In this document: one piece after another, positions 46,338 through 58,871 of the stretch
Layout of the letters: each line of letters opens with the position of its first letter
Numbering within the stretch: the first letter of the stretch is position 1
Source of the DNA: Buxus sempervirens
Lineage: Eukaryota; Streptophyta; Magnoliopsida; Buxales; Buxaceae
Direction: 5' to 3'
Length of the DNA stretch: 64,000 bases
Assembly: GCA_947561395.2 (NCBI GenBank)
Contig: OX387195.1
Location: 25,931,126-25,995,125 of the forward strand
Notes under the pieces: model-generated
The model's database searches: none
The model's input: the letters and a program-made list of their open reading frames with translations, nothing else
What the model was told of the DNA's origin: nothing
Translations under genes and position numbers: made by a program

Positions 46338-46794
46338 AATGAAAAAAAAAACAAAAGAGAAAGGCTTGAAGAATGGCTATGTGAAGGTACCTTAATATAT
46401 AAGATAAATTGGTTTAAGATAGAAAAGAAATTTTGGAAAACATAAACAACTTAACAGGAAGGAACGTGGATATCATAGACCTACAATCTGTCCAATTACA
46501 ACGTACTTCCTTATTTGTAGGGCTAAATCCGTTGCAATTTTTATTTTTGGCATTTGACCCGGGAAATATTGTGTGGTGGAAATCCACTCTGAAACAACAA
46601 AATCTATTTATCATGAGTTGGCCGATTACCCGTATTTTCTTGTTATTTTTCAGATATATTAGGAAGTGGCCAATAGAGAAATAATGCCTTTTGCCACCTG
46701 GCAAATATCTCACAAGCAAAGGTCTTATCCCTATCCGTCTACATATATCTATACCTATCTGTACATACATTTATCTTCCAATTTCTCTAAAAAA

Positions 46795-46874
46795 GATTTT
46801 TAAATATCTTGAATAACAGAAAGTCTCCATGCATGATTTTTAAATATCTTGAATAACAGAACGCCTCCATGCAT
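46795..46874 (+). repeat. 40-bp tandem duplication
   Basis: Two units starting GATTTTTAAATATCTTGAAT and ending CTCCATGCAT. Confidence 0.8.
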
Positions 46875-47024
46875 GATGCAACTATCTCCCAATAATATTG
46901 GTTAGTTGATTTTAACCTTTTCGGGCCCGGGGAAAACAACTCACAGAATTTAGAGAATGATTTTCATGTATCTATGAAAATTTTGTACAAGTAATGGTTG
47001 AGATATTTCATTTTTCATTTTTAC

Positions 47025-47335
47025 AGATTTAAGTTCGGTGGGTTTGCTGATAAGAGATCAATTGGGGCAGCTTATTACAACATTATCTTTCAGGATTTAT
47101 AGACCATGCACATCAGGTCATAACAAACCTTAGTTAGCCGCATTAGGTCTTCATTTTGATAGAGATCTACAATTCCTCGGATTAAGTTGGAGGAAGATTT
47201 TAATTCCTAGACCCCACGCACCAGCAATGATATATTATCCGTTTTAGCCCACTGGGTCTCACAATTTTGCATTAGCTTTGGCCCATTGGGTCAGATGGTT
47301 TTGTTCTTGGATTTTATTTCAAAAAGCCTTATTAC
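47025..47335 (+). mobile_element. LINE RNase H-like remnant
   Basis: Degraded frame with GLLIRDQLGQLITTLSFRI, then LGLHFDRDLQFLGLS and SHNFALALAHWVRW, resembling the RNase H-like C-terminus of plant LINE reverse transcriptases. Stops interrupt it. Confidence 0.4.
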
Positions 47336-47339
47336 TGCA

Positions 47340-47835
47340 TGTTAAGGAATATATTAAAATATATAAAGTTCACCCCCCAACTATCAGCTTGGGATTTTAG
47401 TAGGAACGGTGTTCTATACAGTATCAAAGCCAGGTATTGGATTCAAACCTCCACTCCACCCGTTGAAACAAAAATATTCCACGTGTAGGACCTCCCTAAA
47501 AATGGGTTTGAGTCAGGCCCACACGTGAGGAGGAGTATTAAGGAGTATATTAAATATATAAAGTTCACCCCAACTATTAGCTTGAACTTTAGTAGAAACG
47601 GTGTTCTACATGGTATCAGAGCCTTAAGTAAACGCCAGGTCTTGGGTCAAACTTCCACTCCGGCCGTTGAGAAAAAAATATTCCACATGTAGGGCCTCCC
47701 TAAAAATGGGTCCCCTAAAAAAATGGATTTGAGTCCGGCACACACGTGAGGGGGAATATTAAGGAATATATTAAAATATATAAAATTCACTCCCCAACTA
47801 TCAGCTTAAGCTTTTAGTAGGAACGGTGTTCTACA
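47340..47835 (+). mobile_element. TRIM-like array with three short LTRs
   Basis: Three direct repeats of about 80 bp (47340-47420, 47536-47610, 47757-47835), each with TTAAGGAATATATTAAA-type starts and GGTGTTCTACA-type ends. The middle one is followed by TGGTATCAGAGCC, a tRNA-Met primer site, and the internal regions end in GTGAGGGGG-like purine tracts. This is an LTR-internal-LTR-internal-LTR arrangement with no coding, as in terminal-repeat retrotransposons in miniature. Confidence 0.6.
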
Positions 47836-48270
47836 ATTACTTGGGGGTCATAAGCTTACACGTTTATTTTCTCCTCCTTGTGGGATTCCAAGATATCACA
47901 AAGATACTCTTTTTCTCTCACTATTTCTTTATTGGGTCAATTTGATGATAATGAGGGTTCATACTTTCTCTAATTTTATTGATCTTTTAATCATGGTTAT
48001 TGAGATTCTCAAAGATAATCGAAAATATGGTTGGGACTTCTCTAAATTCAATTTTCTACCATTGAACTATACATATTATTACATATATATTAATTAATTA
48101 CATTCTTTCTTTTTGTTCTTACCTGATAAAAAGGGTATTTCAGTCCCCTAGCATCTAAATCTTTGGCTAGCATTAGCGACTTCAACGACTCTGGCTGGCC
48201 ATACAACTTGAAGGACTCGTTTAGACGTACGTATTATGGCTACAACAAAGCAGGGTGGCAGCGTCTGCGG

Positions 48271-48803
48271 TAGGGGTGGCAATAGGCCAGGCATTGGCAT
48301 AACACAACTTATGTATTTCCAAGCCCGGCCTGGCCCTACATCAAGCCTAGGATTGCTTGTCCAAGCCCGGCCCTATAAATTCTTCTTAAACCCGAGCCCA
48401 ACCCTTCTTTACTTCTTTTTAATAACAAACATATATGTTGCTTAATAATAATTGTTTATTTTTTTTAATAAATCATGTGAATATATATACTCACTAATTT
48501 AATAAATTGTAAACAGTACAAACTACACTTAGTATTACATTAACCTTACTATACAATCATAAAAAATATTAAAACATTATTGTAACAACCTTTTATATTA
48601 AATATATATATGCAAAAATCTATATAAAAAGTGTAAAAATATTCATAAATGTCTCAACCCAAGTCCGTCCTATAATTTATATGACCCTTAAATATGAGGC
48701 CCGGCCTGACCTTATGGGCTCAAAAACCTTGCCCAAACCCCGTCACATATCAGGCTGGCCCATGAGGGCCGGGCAGGTCACCCGGCCCATTGCCACCCCT
48801 AAA
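48271..48803. mobile_element. hAT-like non-autonomous element
   Basis: Inverted ends TAGGGGTGGCAATAGGCC and GGCCCATTGCCACCCCTA, with CCCGGCC-type subterminal repeats. Flanking octamers GTCTGCGG (48263-48270) and TTCTGCGG (48804-48811) match at 7 of 8, the hAT 8-bp target duplication. The interior is AT-rich with no transposase. Confidence 0.65.
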
Positions 48804-49110
48804 TTCTGCGGGGGCCACACTGTAATTTGGCAAACCCCAAAGGTGACTTTAATTTATCAGCGAAATATCAGGAGGTCAAGCTGTACTTTATCGAAGAGAA
48901 AAAATTAAATAAAAAAAGGGAAAATTTCATGCGCCGAGCCGGTCAACAAGCCGAGTCGTCAGAGAATCTGTCAGCTAAACCGGCGCAGGAGTACACGTGT
49001 ACGTACACGTGTCTCCGTCTCTAAGTAAAAGAGACTGTGAAAACCAAAAAAGAAGGAAATCGAAGATAAAAAATCACTGAAATGTGAGGCGAAAGGCGAT
49101 GGGAATCGCG

Positions 49111-49117
49111 TATATAA
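49111..49117 (+). promoter_or_regulatory. TATA box of the patatin-like gene
   Basis: TATATAA at 49111-49117, about 300 bp before the ATG. The transcribed leader then contains a (GA)n run at about 49180-49198 and is C/T-rich up to the start codon. Confidence 0.5.
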
Positions 49118-49412
49118 TGACCCCAGCGCCCTCTCACACAGTCACACTTGTTTCGTCTTTATTACGATTTACGAATCGCGAGAGAGAGAGAGAGAGAGTG
49201 AACGACCACAGAGCGGACTCGCGTTGTCAGAGACAGAGTGATGAGAGCAAGGAAGGAGCAGCAGTTTTTCGCTCTTAATACTTCTCAGTAAGAAAGCGTG
49301 ATCTTTGCTTTTTCACAGCCTTTTCGTCTCAGAAACTGCGACGCTCGAAAGCTTCAAAGGAGCTCTCGTCTCATTTGTCATCGCTCTTCTAGTCAGTAAG
49401 CGGTAAGGAGAT

Positions 49413-50673
49413 ATGGAGCTCAGTAAGTTGACACTAGAGATCTTTTCGAGCCTTGAGCACAAGTGGCTTTCGCATTGCGAAGGCAAGAAAACCAGAATTC
49501 TCAGCATTGACGGTGGCGGAACCAGAGGCTTCATTGCCGGAGCAGCCTTGATCCATCTCGAAGACCAGATCCAAGCCAAAACCGGTGATTCCAGCTCTCG
49601 CATCGCCGATTTCTTTGACGTCCTCGCCGGTACTGGAATCGGTGCTTTGCTTGCTGCAATGCTGTCGGCCGACGACGGTAACGGCCGCCCGCTGTTCACA
49701 GCTAGAGAAGCGGTCAGATTCTTGACGGAGAAACACTCGGAAATGTTCACGATGAAGCACATTGGAATTCTCCGTCGTCGGCGGAGATTTTCCGGTAAGA
49801 GCATCGATAAGGTCTTGAAGGAGGCGTTTAGCCGAGAGGACGGTAAGGTCTTAACGTTAAAAGACACTTGTAAGCCTCTTCTTGTTCCTTGCTATGATCT
49901 GAACAGCTCTGCGCCCTTCGTTTTCTCCCGAGCCGACGCTTCGGAGTCTCCGAGCTTCGATTTCGAGCTCTGGAAGGTTTGCCGCGCCACGTCGGCGACT
50001 CCGAGCCTGTTCAAACCGTTTCACTTAACGTCCGCTGACGGCAAGACGTCGTGTCTGGCCATCGACGGAGGTCTCGTCATGAACAACCCGACGGCCGCCG
50101 CCGTCACTCACGTCTTGCATAACAAACGAGACTTCCCCTCAGTTAACGGCGTCGAAGACTTGCTCGTTCTTTCACTCGGAAATGGATCGCGGATTCATCC
50201 TTCCAGCCGGCAATCTGGCCGTAACGCCGTCCACTCAACGCCGTCCGTCGTTGACATCGTTCTTGACGGCGTTTCGGAGACCGTGGACCAGATGCTTGGT
50301 AACGCGTTCTCTTGGAACCGTACTGACTATGTCAGAATCCAGGTAACCATTTTTTTTTTTTTTTTTTTTTTTTGTTTTTCATTAACGCTAAAATCTGCTC
50401 GGATTACGTTAATGGCGGAGCTAATGAGGATCAATGACGGCGTTAATAACGCAGGCAAACGGTTTTATGACGGGCAAAACGGAGTCGTCAACGGAGCACC
50501 TGCTGATGGAGAGAGACGTGGAGTCGCTGCCCTTTGGCGGGAAGCGGTTATTAACGGAGACAAACGGACTGAGAATAGAGAGCTTCGCGCGACGGCTGGT
50601 TGCGTCGGGGAAAAGTTCACCACCTAGCCCGTGCAAGGATTCCGCCGTTAACACTGTCGCTAACGGCCGTTAG
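49413..50673 (+). CDS. Patatin-like protein, class III (pPLAIII type)
   Basis: Exons 49413-50342 and 50455-50673 (GT-AG, with a poly-T tract in the intron), 382 codons, the size of plant class III patatin-related proteins. These act on membrane lipids; Arabidopsis members influence cell elongation and cell-wall composition. The anion-hole motif DGGGTRG is at 33-39. The position of the usual GxSxG nucleophile reads GTGIG (73-77), with Gly75 for Ser, a known trait of class III. The catalytic-dyad motif DGG is at 218-220 in CLAIDGGLVMNN. A basic run (RRRRR, 121-125) follows the KHIGIL segment. The start is the first ATG after a C/T-rich leader. Membrane or cytosolic location is not shown by the sequence. 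Confidence 0.92.
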
Positions 50674-53339
50674 TTTTGTCCTCTGTGGAAGGTTTATTCC
50701 CTTGTCTTCTTAGTTATAACCAATCTTGGTTTTCTTAACCGCTCTATTTCCGAGGTAAATGTATAATAATATTCTCTTTAATTGATCTCCCCTCTTACTC
50801 CGTTGTGTTTATACAGTTAATTTAATAAAATATCTACTAATGGTGGTCACGTTCACTTCACACTTGGTGATACTACACTAACAAGTGTAATTATTAGTAG
50901 AAATTTATTACAGTGTAGCTCATATTTGTAGAGTTCTCTTATCTTTTCTTTCTTTTCTTTTTTATTTTATTTTATTTTCCTTGTGATCCGTGGTTTTATA
51001 TTCAATAGGTTAACGATTAATGTATCAAAGGGTTTGAGGAGTCTGAATTAAAGAAGAATCCATAACTTGGCTTTTATGGTTTGTGGGGGATGCCATGAAG
51101 TAACAAACATAAGAAAGGATGAATGGAAGTTTGTTGTTAGGTGAGAAGATTCGAACTATTGTTGTCGTAATTAGATCATCCTTTTTGATAGACATTTATA
51201 GTATGATATTTTGTGAAATGGTTTTTTTTTTTTTTTTTTTTGGGTAGGGATTTTGTGAAATGGTTGCAAAATTTTTCTTGGGAGGTAGGTGAGTTTTTCT
51301 TTTTTTTGGTAAACAGGGAGGTAGGTGAGTTGGGTTTATAAAAGATTGTACCTGTTCGTTGGTGCTGGCATCACATGCATGCAATGCTTTCTTCCCTTCT
51401 TCGCATTCAATTCTTCTTTCTTTTCTATGTTTCCCTTCTTGATTTACCAAAACTAGGGCTCAAAAAAAAAAAAAGGGATTCCACATTTGGTTGAGTATTT
51501 TATACCTTGCAAATATAGAGATTCTATCACATTGAGCATATGATAGTTACAATTTTTTCTCATGTTCTTAACATTCATAGTAAGAAAAAATCTCTAATCC
51601 TCAAATGCTTGATGTGACAATATCTCTCTCAAGGTGCACGCTAGAATGTAAGAGAAGAGTTACTTATCTATACTCTATAGCATCATCCTTTTGTGTAGAG
51701 ATTCTAGAATGAAGCCCAACGGATTTTTGTCTTTTATAAAGAAATTTAATATAGGTCTCATCAAAGTAATGTCTCGAGAGAGATGCTTAGCTATAGACAT
51801 AACATTTATCATTTATATGCAAAATGATCAATATGCTTAATTATACTCAAAAATTGAATAAATAAATTGGATAATTTTACAAGAACAAATATTTCCAAAC
51901 CCAACCTTATATGTCCTGGCCTTTTTTTTTTTTTTTCCATTAAATGCCTTCCTGCAGTACTGCACGTGACACTGGATAGTCCTCTTAATCACAACATGAC
52001 TAGATTTGGTTATTATGGCTAGTTAGGAGGCATGGACCTATATCACTATTATTTGACTTATCACTGCGGAGCCACACTGTATATCCTCACTATGTGGGTT
52101 TGAACCCTGCCTACCTAACAAAAAAAGGGAATCCTATGTTTCTCATATAATTGTCTTCTAAAATTAGAGACAAAAAGATCCTGATCACGAGCCTCATTTC
52201 AATAATTTAACCAATCTTGTTATTTTATATTTTTATGTTACCGAATGAGATCCTATGCTTTGTCAAAGTTAAAACCATAATTCCGACGTGACCCCACAAG
52301 TGGAATTGGTTTTCTTGAGAATATATATGTTCTTAAAACGGGTGTTGAGAAATTTCCCTCTATTTGAGAGAAATGTGGTAAGATGCACAGTAACATACAT
52401 GAAAGATGAAACAAATTCAAAAAAATTTTTGAAAATAATAAAATAAAAGATACTAACAGATACCAACAAATTCAAAAGAATCAAAAATCATCCATTTCTT
52501 CCGCAGATAAGTCCTGAAACTCAATTTAATTTTATTCTAGATTCATGCATGTGATATTGATTGAAACTAACAGTGTTATCATATAAATTCAATTGGATTT
52601 TATGCAATCCTTTCTTCTTCACCTACCATGGCCAGAAGGGTAAAAAGGTCTTTTAAAAGAAGAAGGGACATATTGAAAATCAAACTTAAATTTGCGAGGT
52701 CTAATAGAAACTAAGAGGCCATAGTACATGGTACAATATATAATCCAAAGTTATAAGTGTCTTTTATGATTAACTAAAAAATTCTTTCAGGCTTGCCGGT
52801 AGTACAGCGTCGGCTATTTTAAGTGGGCATTAAATAAGACACGTGGGATGTTTGTATAGTACGTCGCCAACTGGTGAAGTCAGGGTGATCCCAGAAGAGT
52901 AGGGTTGGGCCCACAATCAATCAAAAAACCCGTTCATGGGACCCACCCAGTACTCCTCCTGACTCGTTCATTTCATCATGCGCATAAGGATAACGGAATC
53001 CCTGCACAGGTGCAGTTTCCATGAAAGGTTCAAAAGAGACAGTTGAAAGACAGCTTTTCTAAAATGCATCAAGTTGGTAACAATCCTAAAATCACAGCCC
53101 CGTTACAGTAAACATCTAGATCCTACCCTACACAAGCTCCAAATAAAGGTTCCCCCCCCCCCCCCCCCCCCCCCCAAAAATGTTCCCCTTTTTTTTTTTT
53201 TTTAAGAAAAAATAATATTTGTATTAACTCAAAATCAATACTTTCTTATGGGGTCCACTTGATACATTTATAACATATGAAAAAACAATGGTCATAAACT
53301 GGTCCACATAACAACATTCCAACAATGGTCATGAGCTAG
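50674..53339 (+). other. Gene-poor region downstream of the patatin-like gene
   Basis: 3' UTR (a TAATAATATTC-like AT-rich stretch by 50770), then AT-rich DNA with poly-T runs (51223-51241, 51922-51937). A run of 24 C (53152-53175) is followed by a T run. No gene recognised on either strand. Confidence 0.5.
53152..53175 (+). repeat. Homopolymer C24
   Basis: 24 uninterrupted C, then AAAAATG and a T run. The length is uncertain if from sequencing. Confidence 0.9.
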
Positions 53340-53620
53340 TACACATAACAACATTCCACGGCCACATCAAGGAGCACTTCAAGAAAACATGGCAGAAGAT
53401 TTCATTCCAAATGAAAGAGGCATTCGAATCCGATAGAAGCCTAAGCAAGAAGGGAGGAGAAGAAATCCAAACACACGAATAAAAATCCAAAGCAACATTA
53501 GCAAAAGAATCTGCAGCTACATTTCCTTCCCTGTAACTATGCTGAAAAACAATCTACAAGCACCGCTAGAGCTTCCGCTTGCATTGCTTCTTCCCCTTCT
53601 TTGTATTTGTTTAGATATTA
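53340..53620 (-). mobile_element. LINE RNase H-like C-terminal remnant
   Basis: On the minus strand: EAMQAEALAVLVDCFS, a frame change, then YREGNVAADSFANVALDF, and a tail with WNEIFCHVFLK. YREGN-AD-AN is typical of the RNase H-like domain closing plant LINE ORF2. Broken and short. Confidence 0.45.
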
Positions 53621-55527
53621 TAAATTAGTGAGGAAAGCCATAAAGCTAAGAAGCCATGAGGATCTTTTTTTAAGTTCTAGGCTTTTTGTCATTTATAGGA
53701 GCAGTTTCTAGGTTTATTTTAGAGAGTGGATTCGTACTACTTCAGGGAAAGCAGATTCGGAGCTCCCTCTTACGCCATGCTAGAATGGATGGAGCATTTT
53801 TTTTTTATTCTAAGTAGGATTAGAATAATTTCAGGAAGGGATAGTGACACTGGCTGATTAGGGGCCCAATTATGGAGACTTTTTTAACACAAAAGGAGTT
53901 AAAGAGTGATTGAGAAGAGAGAGAGAGAGATGGAGTGGTTGGTCTGCCACTCAAAACCCATTTGATTAAAGTCCTTTACGTTTACCAAAGTTTTTTTTTT
54001 TCCTTTTTACAAGTGATGAAATTTCATTAGAAGAGTCAAGTATAAACCCAAAAAATAGAACAAGGGAAAGTTCTTTGCCTTACCAAACAATAAAAAGGGC
54101 AAAAGCATTTAAGAGAATGCATTTCTTTTGGTGGCAAATGGGGTGGTTTGAAATGGGGCATCAGTCCATCCATTCCATGTTGGTACCATTGAGGGGCACC
54201 AAAGGAAACGATCCCATTTAAGAGATAGTGTATGTGTGTCGTTTGCTGTGCGCGTTGTGGTAAAAAATGCTTAATTAATATATACTAGCTGGGTGCACGT
54301 GCAGTACTACTCGTATAAAGAAAGAGGTTGAAGGAGAGGAACAATTTTGCAATTGATTATTAAGTTTTTTTAAAAAATTGATATAGTTTTGACTACTGTA
54401 CCCTTTTATTAATGAATTTTCATAATGATGTGTAAGGGCTGTTTTGGAAACTTGCATATTTTCATTGATGCGATTCCCAGGGGCACCTTCGATAACATAT
54501 ATATATATATATATATTGGTTAATTAATAAGTCCTCCAAGTCTATTGGATTAGATTCCTCAATCCAAAAGTATATATAGAGTGTGAGTACAAGTGGTTCG
54601 TCGGCAACCATATCCATTTGATGTCTTACACGAAATCGTATAAGCCATTTAATAACAATGGAGACACCAAATAAAAGTACAGTGAGAGAGAGTAGGACCC
54701 GAAAGTGTTATGGTGGGCAATGGTGGGGCCAATTAAGAACCCATTGATTAAGACCCACTAAACGTTAGAATCCATTTGATTAAGAGCCACGCTTTCCTCC
54801 AAGAATTAATCATCTCTATTTGTACTACCAACTACCAACCCATACCTTTTAATTCTTTATTTTGATCATCTTCAAATAATCCTTCTCATCCCCACCATCA
54901 TGTTTCCTTAAGCTTTTGGGTATCCAAATTCAAACCTAGGTAATTGAAAACGCATGGATCTTTCAATAATATTTAAACAAGCAAACCCCATTAAATGACA
55001 AAAAAGCAGTACAAAGATATTAATAAAGAAACAAATCGTCCATTGATCATGTCTGAATCTTTCCTATTCTTTTGGTCTTTTTATGGTTGCAAATGCAAGT
55101 GCGCAACCAGTTGCTTTTCGCATCCCTTCCTTTAGGCTGAAGCTTCTATGTACTCAGCAGCAGATCGGTTTAACAAGTCGATCCACTCCTTAATTAATTG
55201 CTTCTTACCAAACCAGTTCTATATTCAACCTGCAATAAGTTGTTGTAACTTGGTGCTGATGACCACTCAAACTGTTCTGCCACATGCGTATCAGAATATG
55301 GGCACAATATATGTGATTTATAAGGGTTCGATATAGTCCACATTTTTATTTTTAATCCTTTTCATAGAATTCTATATGTATTATTCTTATTCTATAAACA
55401 GAATCCTGTAGTAGATTTTTTTACTTACATTTAATGTCCAAACAACCTCTTCCTTTTGTTCATATTAACTTCTATCTATTAATTATATCAGAACATGTAA
55501 CTTATAACTATGTACCTACAATATCAA

Positions 55528-55713
55528 GGTATTGTTTGTAAGAGCTTCTGGATTCTAAATTCTAGTAGAATCCAAATCCAGAGTCCACTTAAGTTGTTTT
55601 GTAGGGTTTTCGAACACAATGCTATAAAAAAGCTAAAATCCAAAATATCTAAAACAAGATTCTGGAAAATCCAAACTATAATCCACAATCCAGAAGCCCA
55701 ACCAAACAACCCC
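55528..55713. repeat. MITE-like inverted repeat
   Basis: Left GGTATTGTTTGTAAGAGCTT with TCTGGATTCTAAATTC, right ATCCACAATCCAGAAGCCCA then ACCAAACAACCCC. Inverted ends of about 35 bp with mismatches, 186 bp in all. Confidence 0.45.
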
Positions 55714-57574
55714 AAGTATAACTTATGTATACCCACATGAATACTCCACATGCCACCCACTAGTGAAATGTAAATCCGGCCTCCAGTTTTATTCATCTCC
55801 CTCTCTCTCTCTACATGAGCTTGGTCATCAATAATGGAGGACTAGATGAAACAGTTGCTGGACTGGTGGGTTTGGAAGAACAAAGATTCCAATTTGCTTT
55901 AGTTCCCCCTTCTGAAGGGCTCAAAACCATCTTTCCCAGATGGTTCCCTGCCTCCCCCACATAATATCGTACTTTGTAAAAGACCTGTTACCAAAAAAAA
56001 TGTAAAAACTCCACTCCCGAGTCTCCTTGAGTCAACAGTTTTATTGGATTTTATATGTAGAAGAGCAATAATAATAGACTACAAGTACATAAACCTGTAC
56101 ATCTATCTGACTAACTTGGCCCCACTGCAACAAGCACAAATCCACCCACCGCTCCTTGTCTCAGGATCATCCACACGTGTAGCTCATGCTCTGCCACTCT
56201 CTCTCTCTCTCTCTCTAAATGTGCTTTGTTTTGTGTATAGCACAGATTATGATAAGATCCTGTACCCTTCATCCATTTCATCTCTCTTGTCTTCTTTCTC
56301 CTAAACGATAACGACGAATCTGTCTTTGTCTCTCTCTCTCTCAACATTCACTTCATGGTCTCCTCTCATCTCCCATCTTTGCTTTTGTATTAGAATCTAG
56401 GAAACCTGCTTTGCATTTCATTTTTCACCAGTACGTACAGACAGAACCTTTCTACAGAACAATAATGCTCTTGATATCCACTAAAGTGGGCCACACGCAC
56501 ATCAATCAACCTGAAATTATTCGCACCCATTAACCTATGACCCACATTCTTCAAGCTGGTTGGTAATCAGGAACACCATGACATACATCTCATCAACTTG
56601 ATGAGGTAGAGAAAGAACTTTGTCACCAAAAGATAAATAATAGATGTGTTTGGGATCCTCCTCTTCAGACCAATAAACAAGTAGTAAGGGTTTTGTTTGT
56701 TTCTGAGAACTGAGACAGAAGAAGTGGGTTCTTAAAAAGCTAGTGGGGGTTCATCCATACAATCAATCTCTTGTAAATTGTAATATCACCAGATCCCTTT
56801 TGTACTGTTTTCACAGAAAACTCAACTGAAACCCATGATTTTTTTTCTGTCGGTGTTCCCTTTCTTTATGGGTTTATCTTATTTAAGGCAGGTTATTCTG
56901 TATGCTCAGATTGAGTTGTTAAACCGACAAGTTGTGGCTGGGTCTCTTGCATTAAATTTTGCTCATGTCAGTAAAGATCTGTTTGGGGATGGATTTTCAA
57001 GGGGGAGTATATATGTGAGCTTTGTTGAATGCGATGACTTGGTGATTCATAGAATGACCATCAGGTACAAGATCTTACATGTCACACTTCAACTTCATTA
57101 CCCAAGGAAACTGGTTTCTAAGTGATACTTCTAAAAAATCATTCAGATTCAGTCGCACCATTGTTGGTAATTGTGAATTAATGTTATTTTTTTTAAAATA
57201 ATTGAGTGTCATTATCCATTTCATAAAGAGTTTCTTTTGAAAAATGTACTTTGAAAACCTTTCACTTACACTTGTAAGTCTTTTTGAGACCATTTTTGAA
57301 AGAAATTCTTTGTGGACAGTAAAATGAAACTGATACTCAATTATTTTAAAAAAGCTTCATTAGTTCTCAATTGCCAATTCCCTACTTTATTTGTACCGTA
57401 CATCCGTTGGGTACACCTCGTGAAGTTTGTAAATTGGGAACTTAGAATTTAAAGATAAACACCTGGCTACACTAGATGTGTTAGACCCACTTTAACATTT
57501 ATTGAATCACAGAGAGAACAGTAGAGATAGATTTACGTGAAGGAGAGATTTAAACATGGGTGATGAACGGGTAG

Positions 57575-57747
57575 AAATTGTCCGCCGCCCGGTTGGTGTG
57601 GAAGACGATGCAGCACCGTCATCGAATGGCAGATGCTCATTCAATGTGAAAAAAGTTGTGATGTGAGCAGCTGCCGTTGGATGCTACACGTGGCAGCATC
57701 CAACGGTGCTACATCATCTTCCACACCAACCCGGCGGCAGACGATTT
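57575..57747. repeat. MITE-like element with 45-bp inverted ends
   Basis: AAATTGTCCGCCGCCCGGTT through CAGCACCGT at the left is inverted at the right (ACGGTGCTACATCATC to GGCGGCAGACGATTT), 45 bp with few mismatches. The centre has a perfect 12-bp hairpin (57674-57685 with 57695-57706). Related to 42370-42600. Confidence 0.6.
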
Positions 57748-58871
57748 TTTTTCATCCCGTGATGAACAGCTAAGGTCTGTCCTATCAAAAAGAACAGATA
57801 AAATGGCCGCAAATGAAGGAAAAAAAGCTTCTTCGGCCAAATTGCTTGCACTAGCATTTTGAGAAAAAGACTACCATAACTTGTTATTGACAGGAAGGCC
57901 AAAGGAAGCTTCTCCCCAATTGCCTGCAAAAACAGTTAAAACTACTATCACTTGTTTCTCCTTGTATGCACCCGTGGCTTTATTCCCGTGAGACCTGAAG
58001 AGCCATACCAACACAAATATGGAGCTGACTCCGTAGCTGGGTTAAACTAAACCGTTTTTGACTCAAATCGACCAAACGAACATGATCTGTGGACCCTGGT
58101 CGGATGCGAAGAAACAAGAAACATGTACGATTCTTGTCTTGCAAGAGAGTTACATAACACCCCTTAACATGGTTATAGGTGTTTTTTTCCTTTTCTGAAT
58201 AAGAAAACTGAATGAACCTTACATTCTTTTCAGTCAATCCAAATGGCCAAAAGATGCAAGAAATATACAATCTCCTATATTCTCCCAAATTTTCTCAGTA
58301 TCGAATGGCAGCCTTACGGACTCTCTGTCGAGGATTTGACCCTCCTTCGATAGAAAGCCGCATTTACGAATTCTTGCTCATAAATCTAATTTCTATCATG
58401 TATTTCTTCTTTATCCTTTTCTTCTTCCTTTTTCCCCTTTTTCTAATAATCTTCCCAGCTGGTTTTAGTTTATATTTGCGCAGTCTGCATACATTACAAT
58501 ATTATCCTTCTTGAGAAACCATGCTGACATTAGTATTCTGCAGTTACATATACCCACAGCAATTGAATCAAAATTGGTCATATGAAACCCAAGAGCAAGC
58601 ATCACTATAATAAACATAGCCTAACAGGAGCTTGTTTTCATAAAAATTTCTCATATTACATTCTAGTTTGGAAGTTGGAACAGTGGTACAAGATAAAACA
58701 TAGGGAAAGTTCAACTGGAGGAGCATGAGAAGCAATAAATTGCAAATACTGGTGATATAAAAGAATTAATTATTAAGGTTGGCCTGAGGCCTACCACTAA
58801 CCTTTTCTGGATATTAATATCAAATCTTGAGGCCACCGAACCTCGTGTAAGACAAATCACAATATGATTCT

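Larger units (their letters stand above)
53625..58871 (+). other. Gene-poor region between the LINE remnant and the LACS gene
   Basis: AT-rich. It contains a (TA)n run at about 54495-54517, (CT)n runs near 55798-55812, 56197-56216 and 56330-56341, and MITE-like elements at 55528-55713 and 57575-57747. A 96-codon frame at 56835-57125 has a hydrophobic start but no recognisable domain and is not called. Confidence 0.45.

Noticed and set aside
48236-48908. ORFs over the hAT-like element at 48.3 kb
   Set aside because: GC-rich subterminal repeats give spurious frames; no transposase motif.
56835-57125. 96-codon ORF with a hydrophobic N-terminus
   Set aside because: Could mimic a signal peptide, but no domain, no clear promoter and no intron-exon support. 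Left uncalled.
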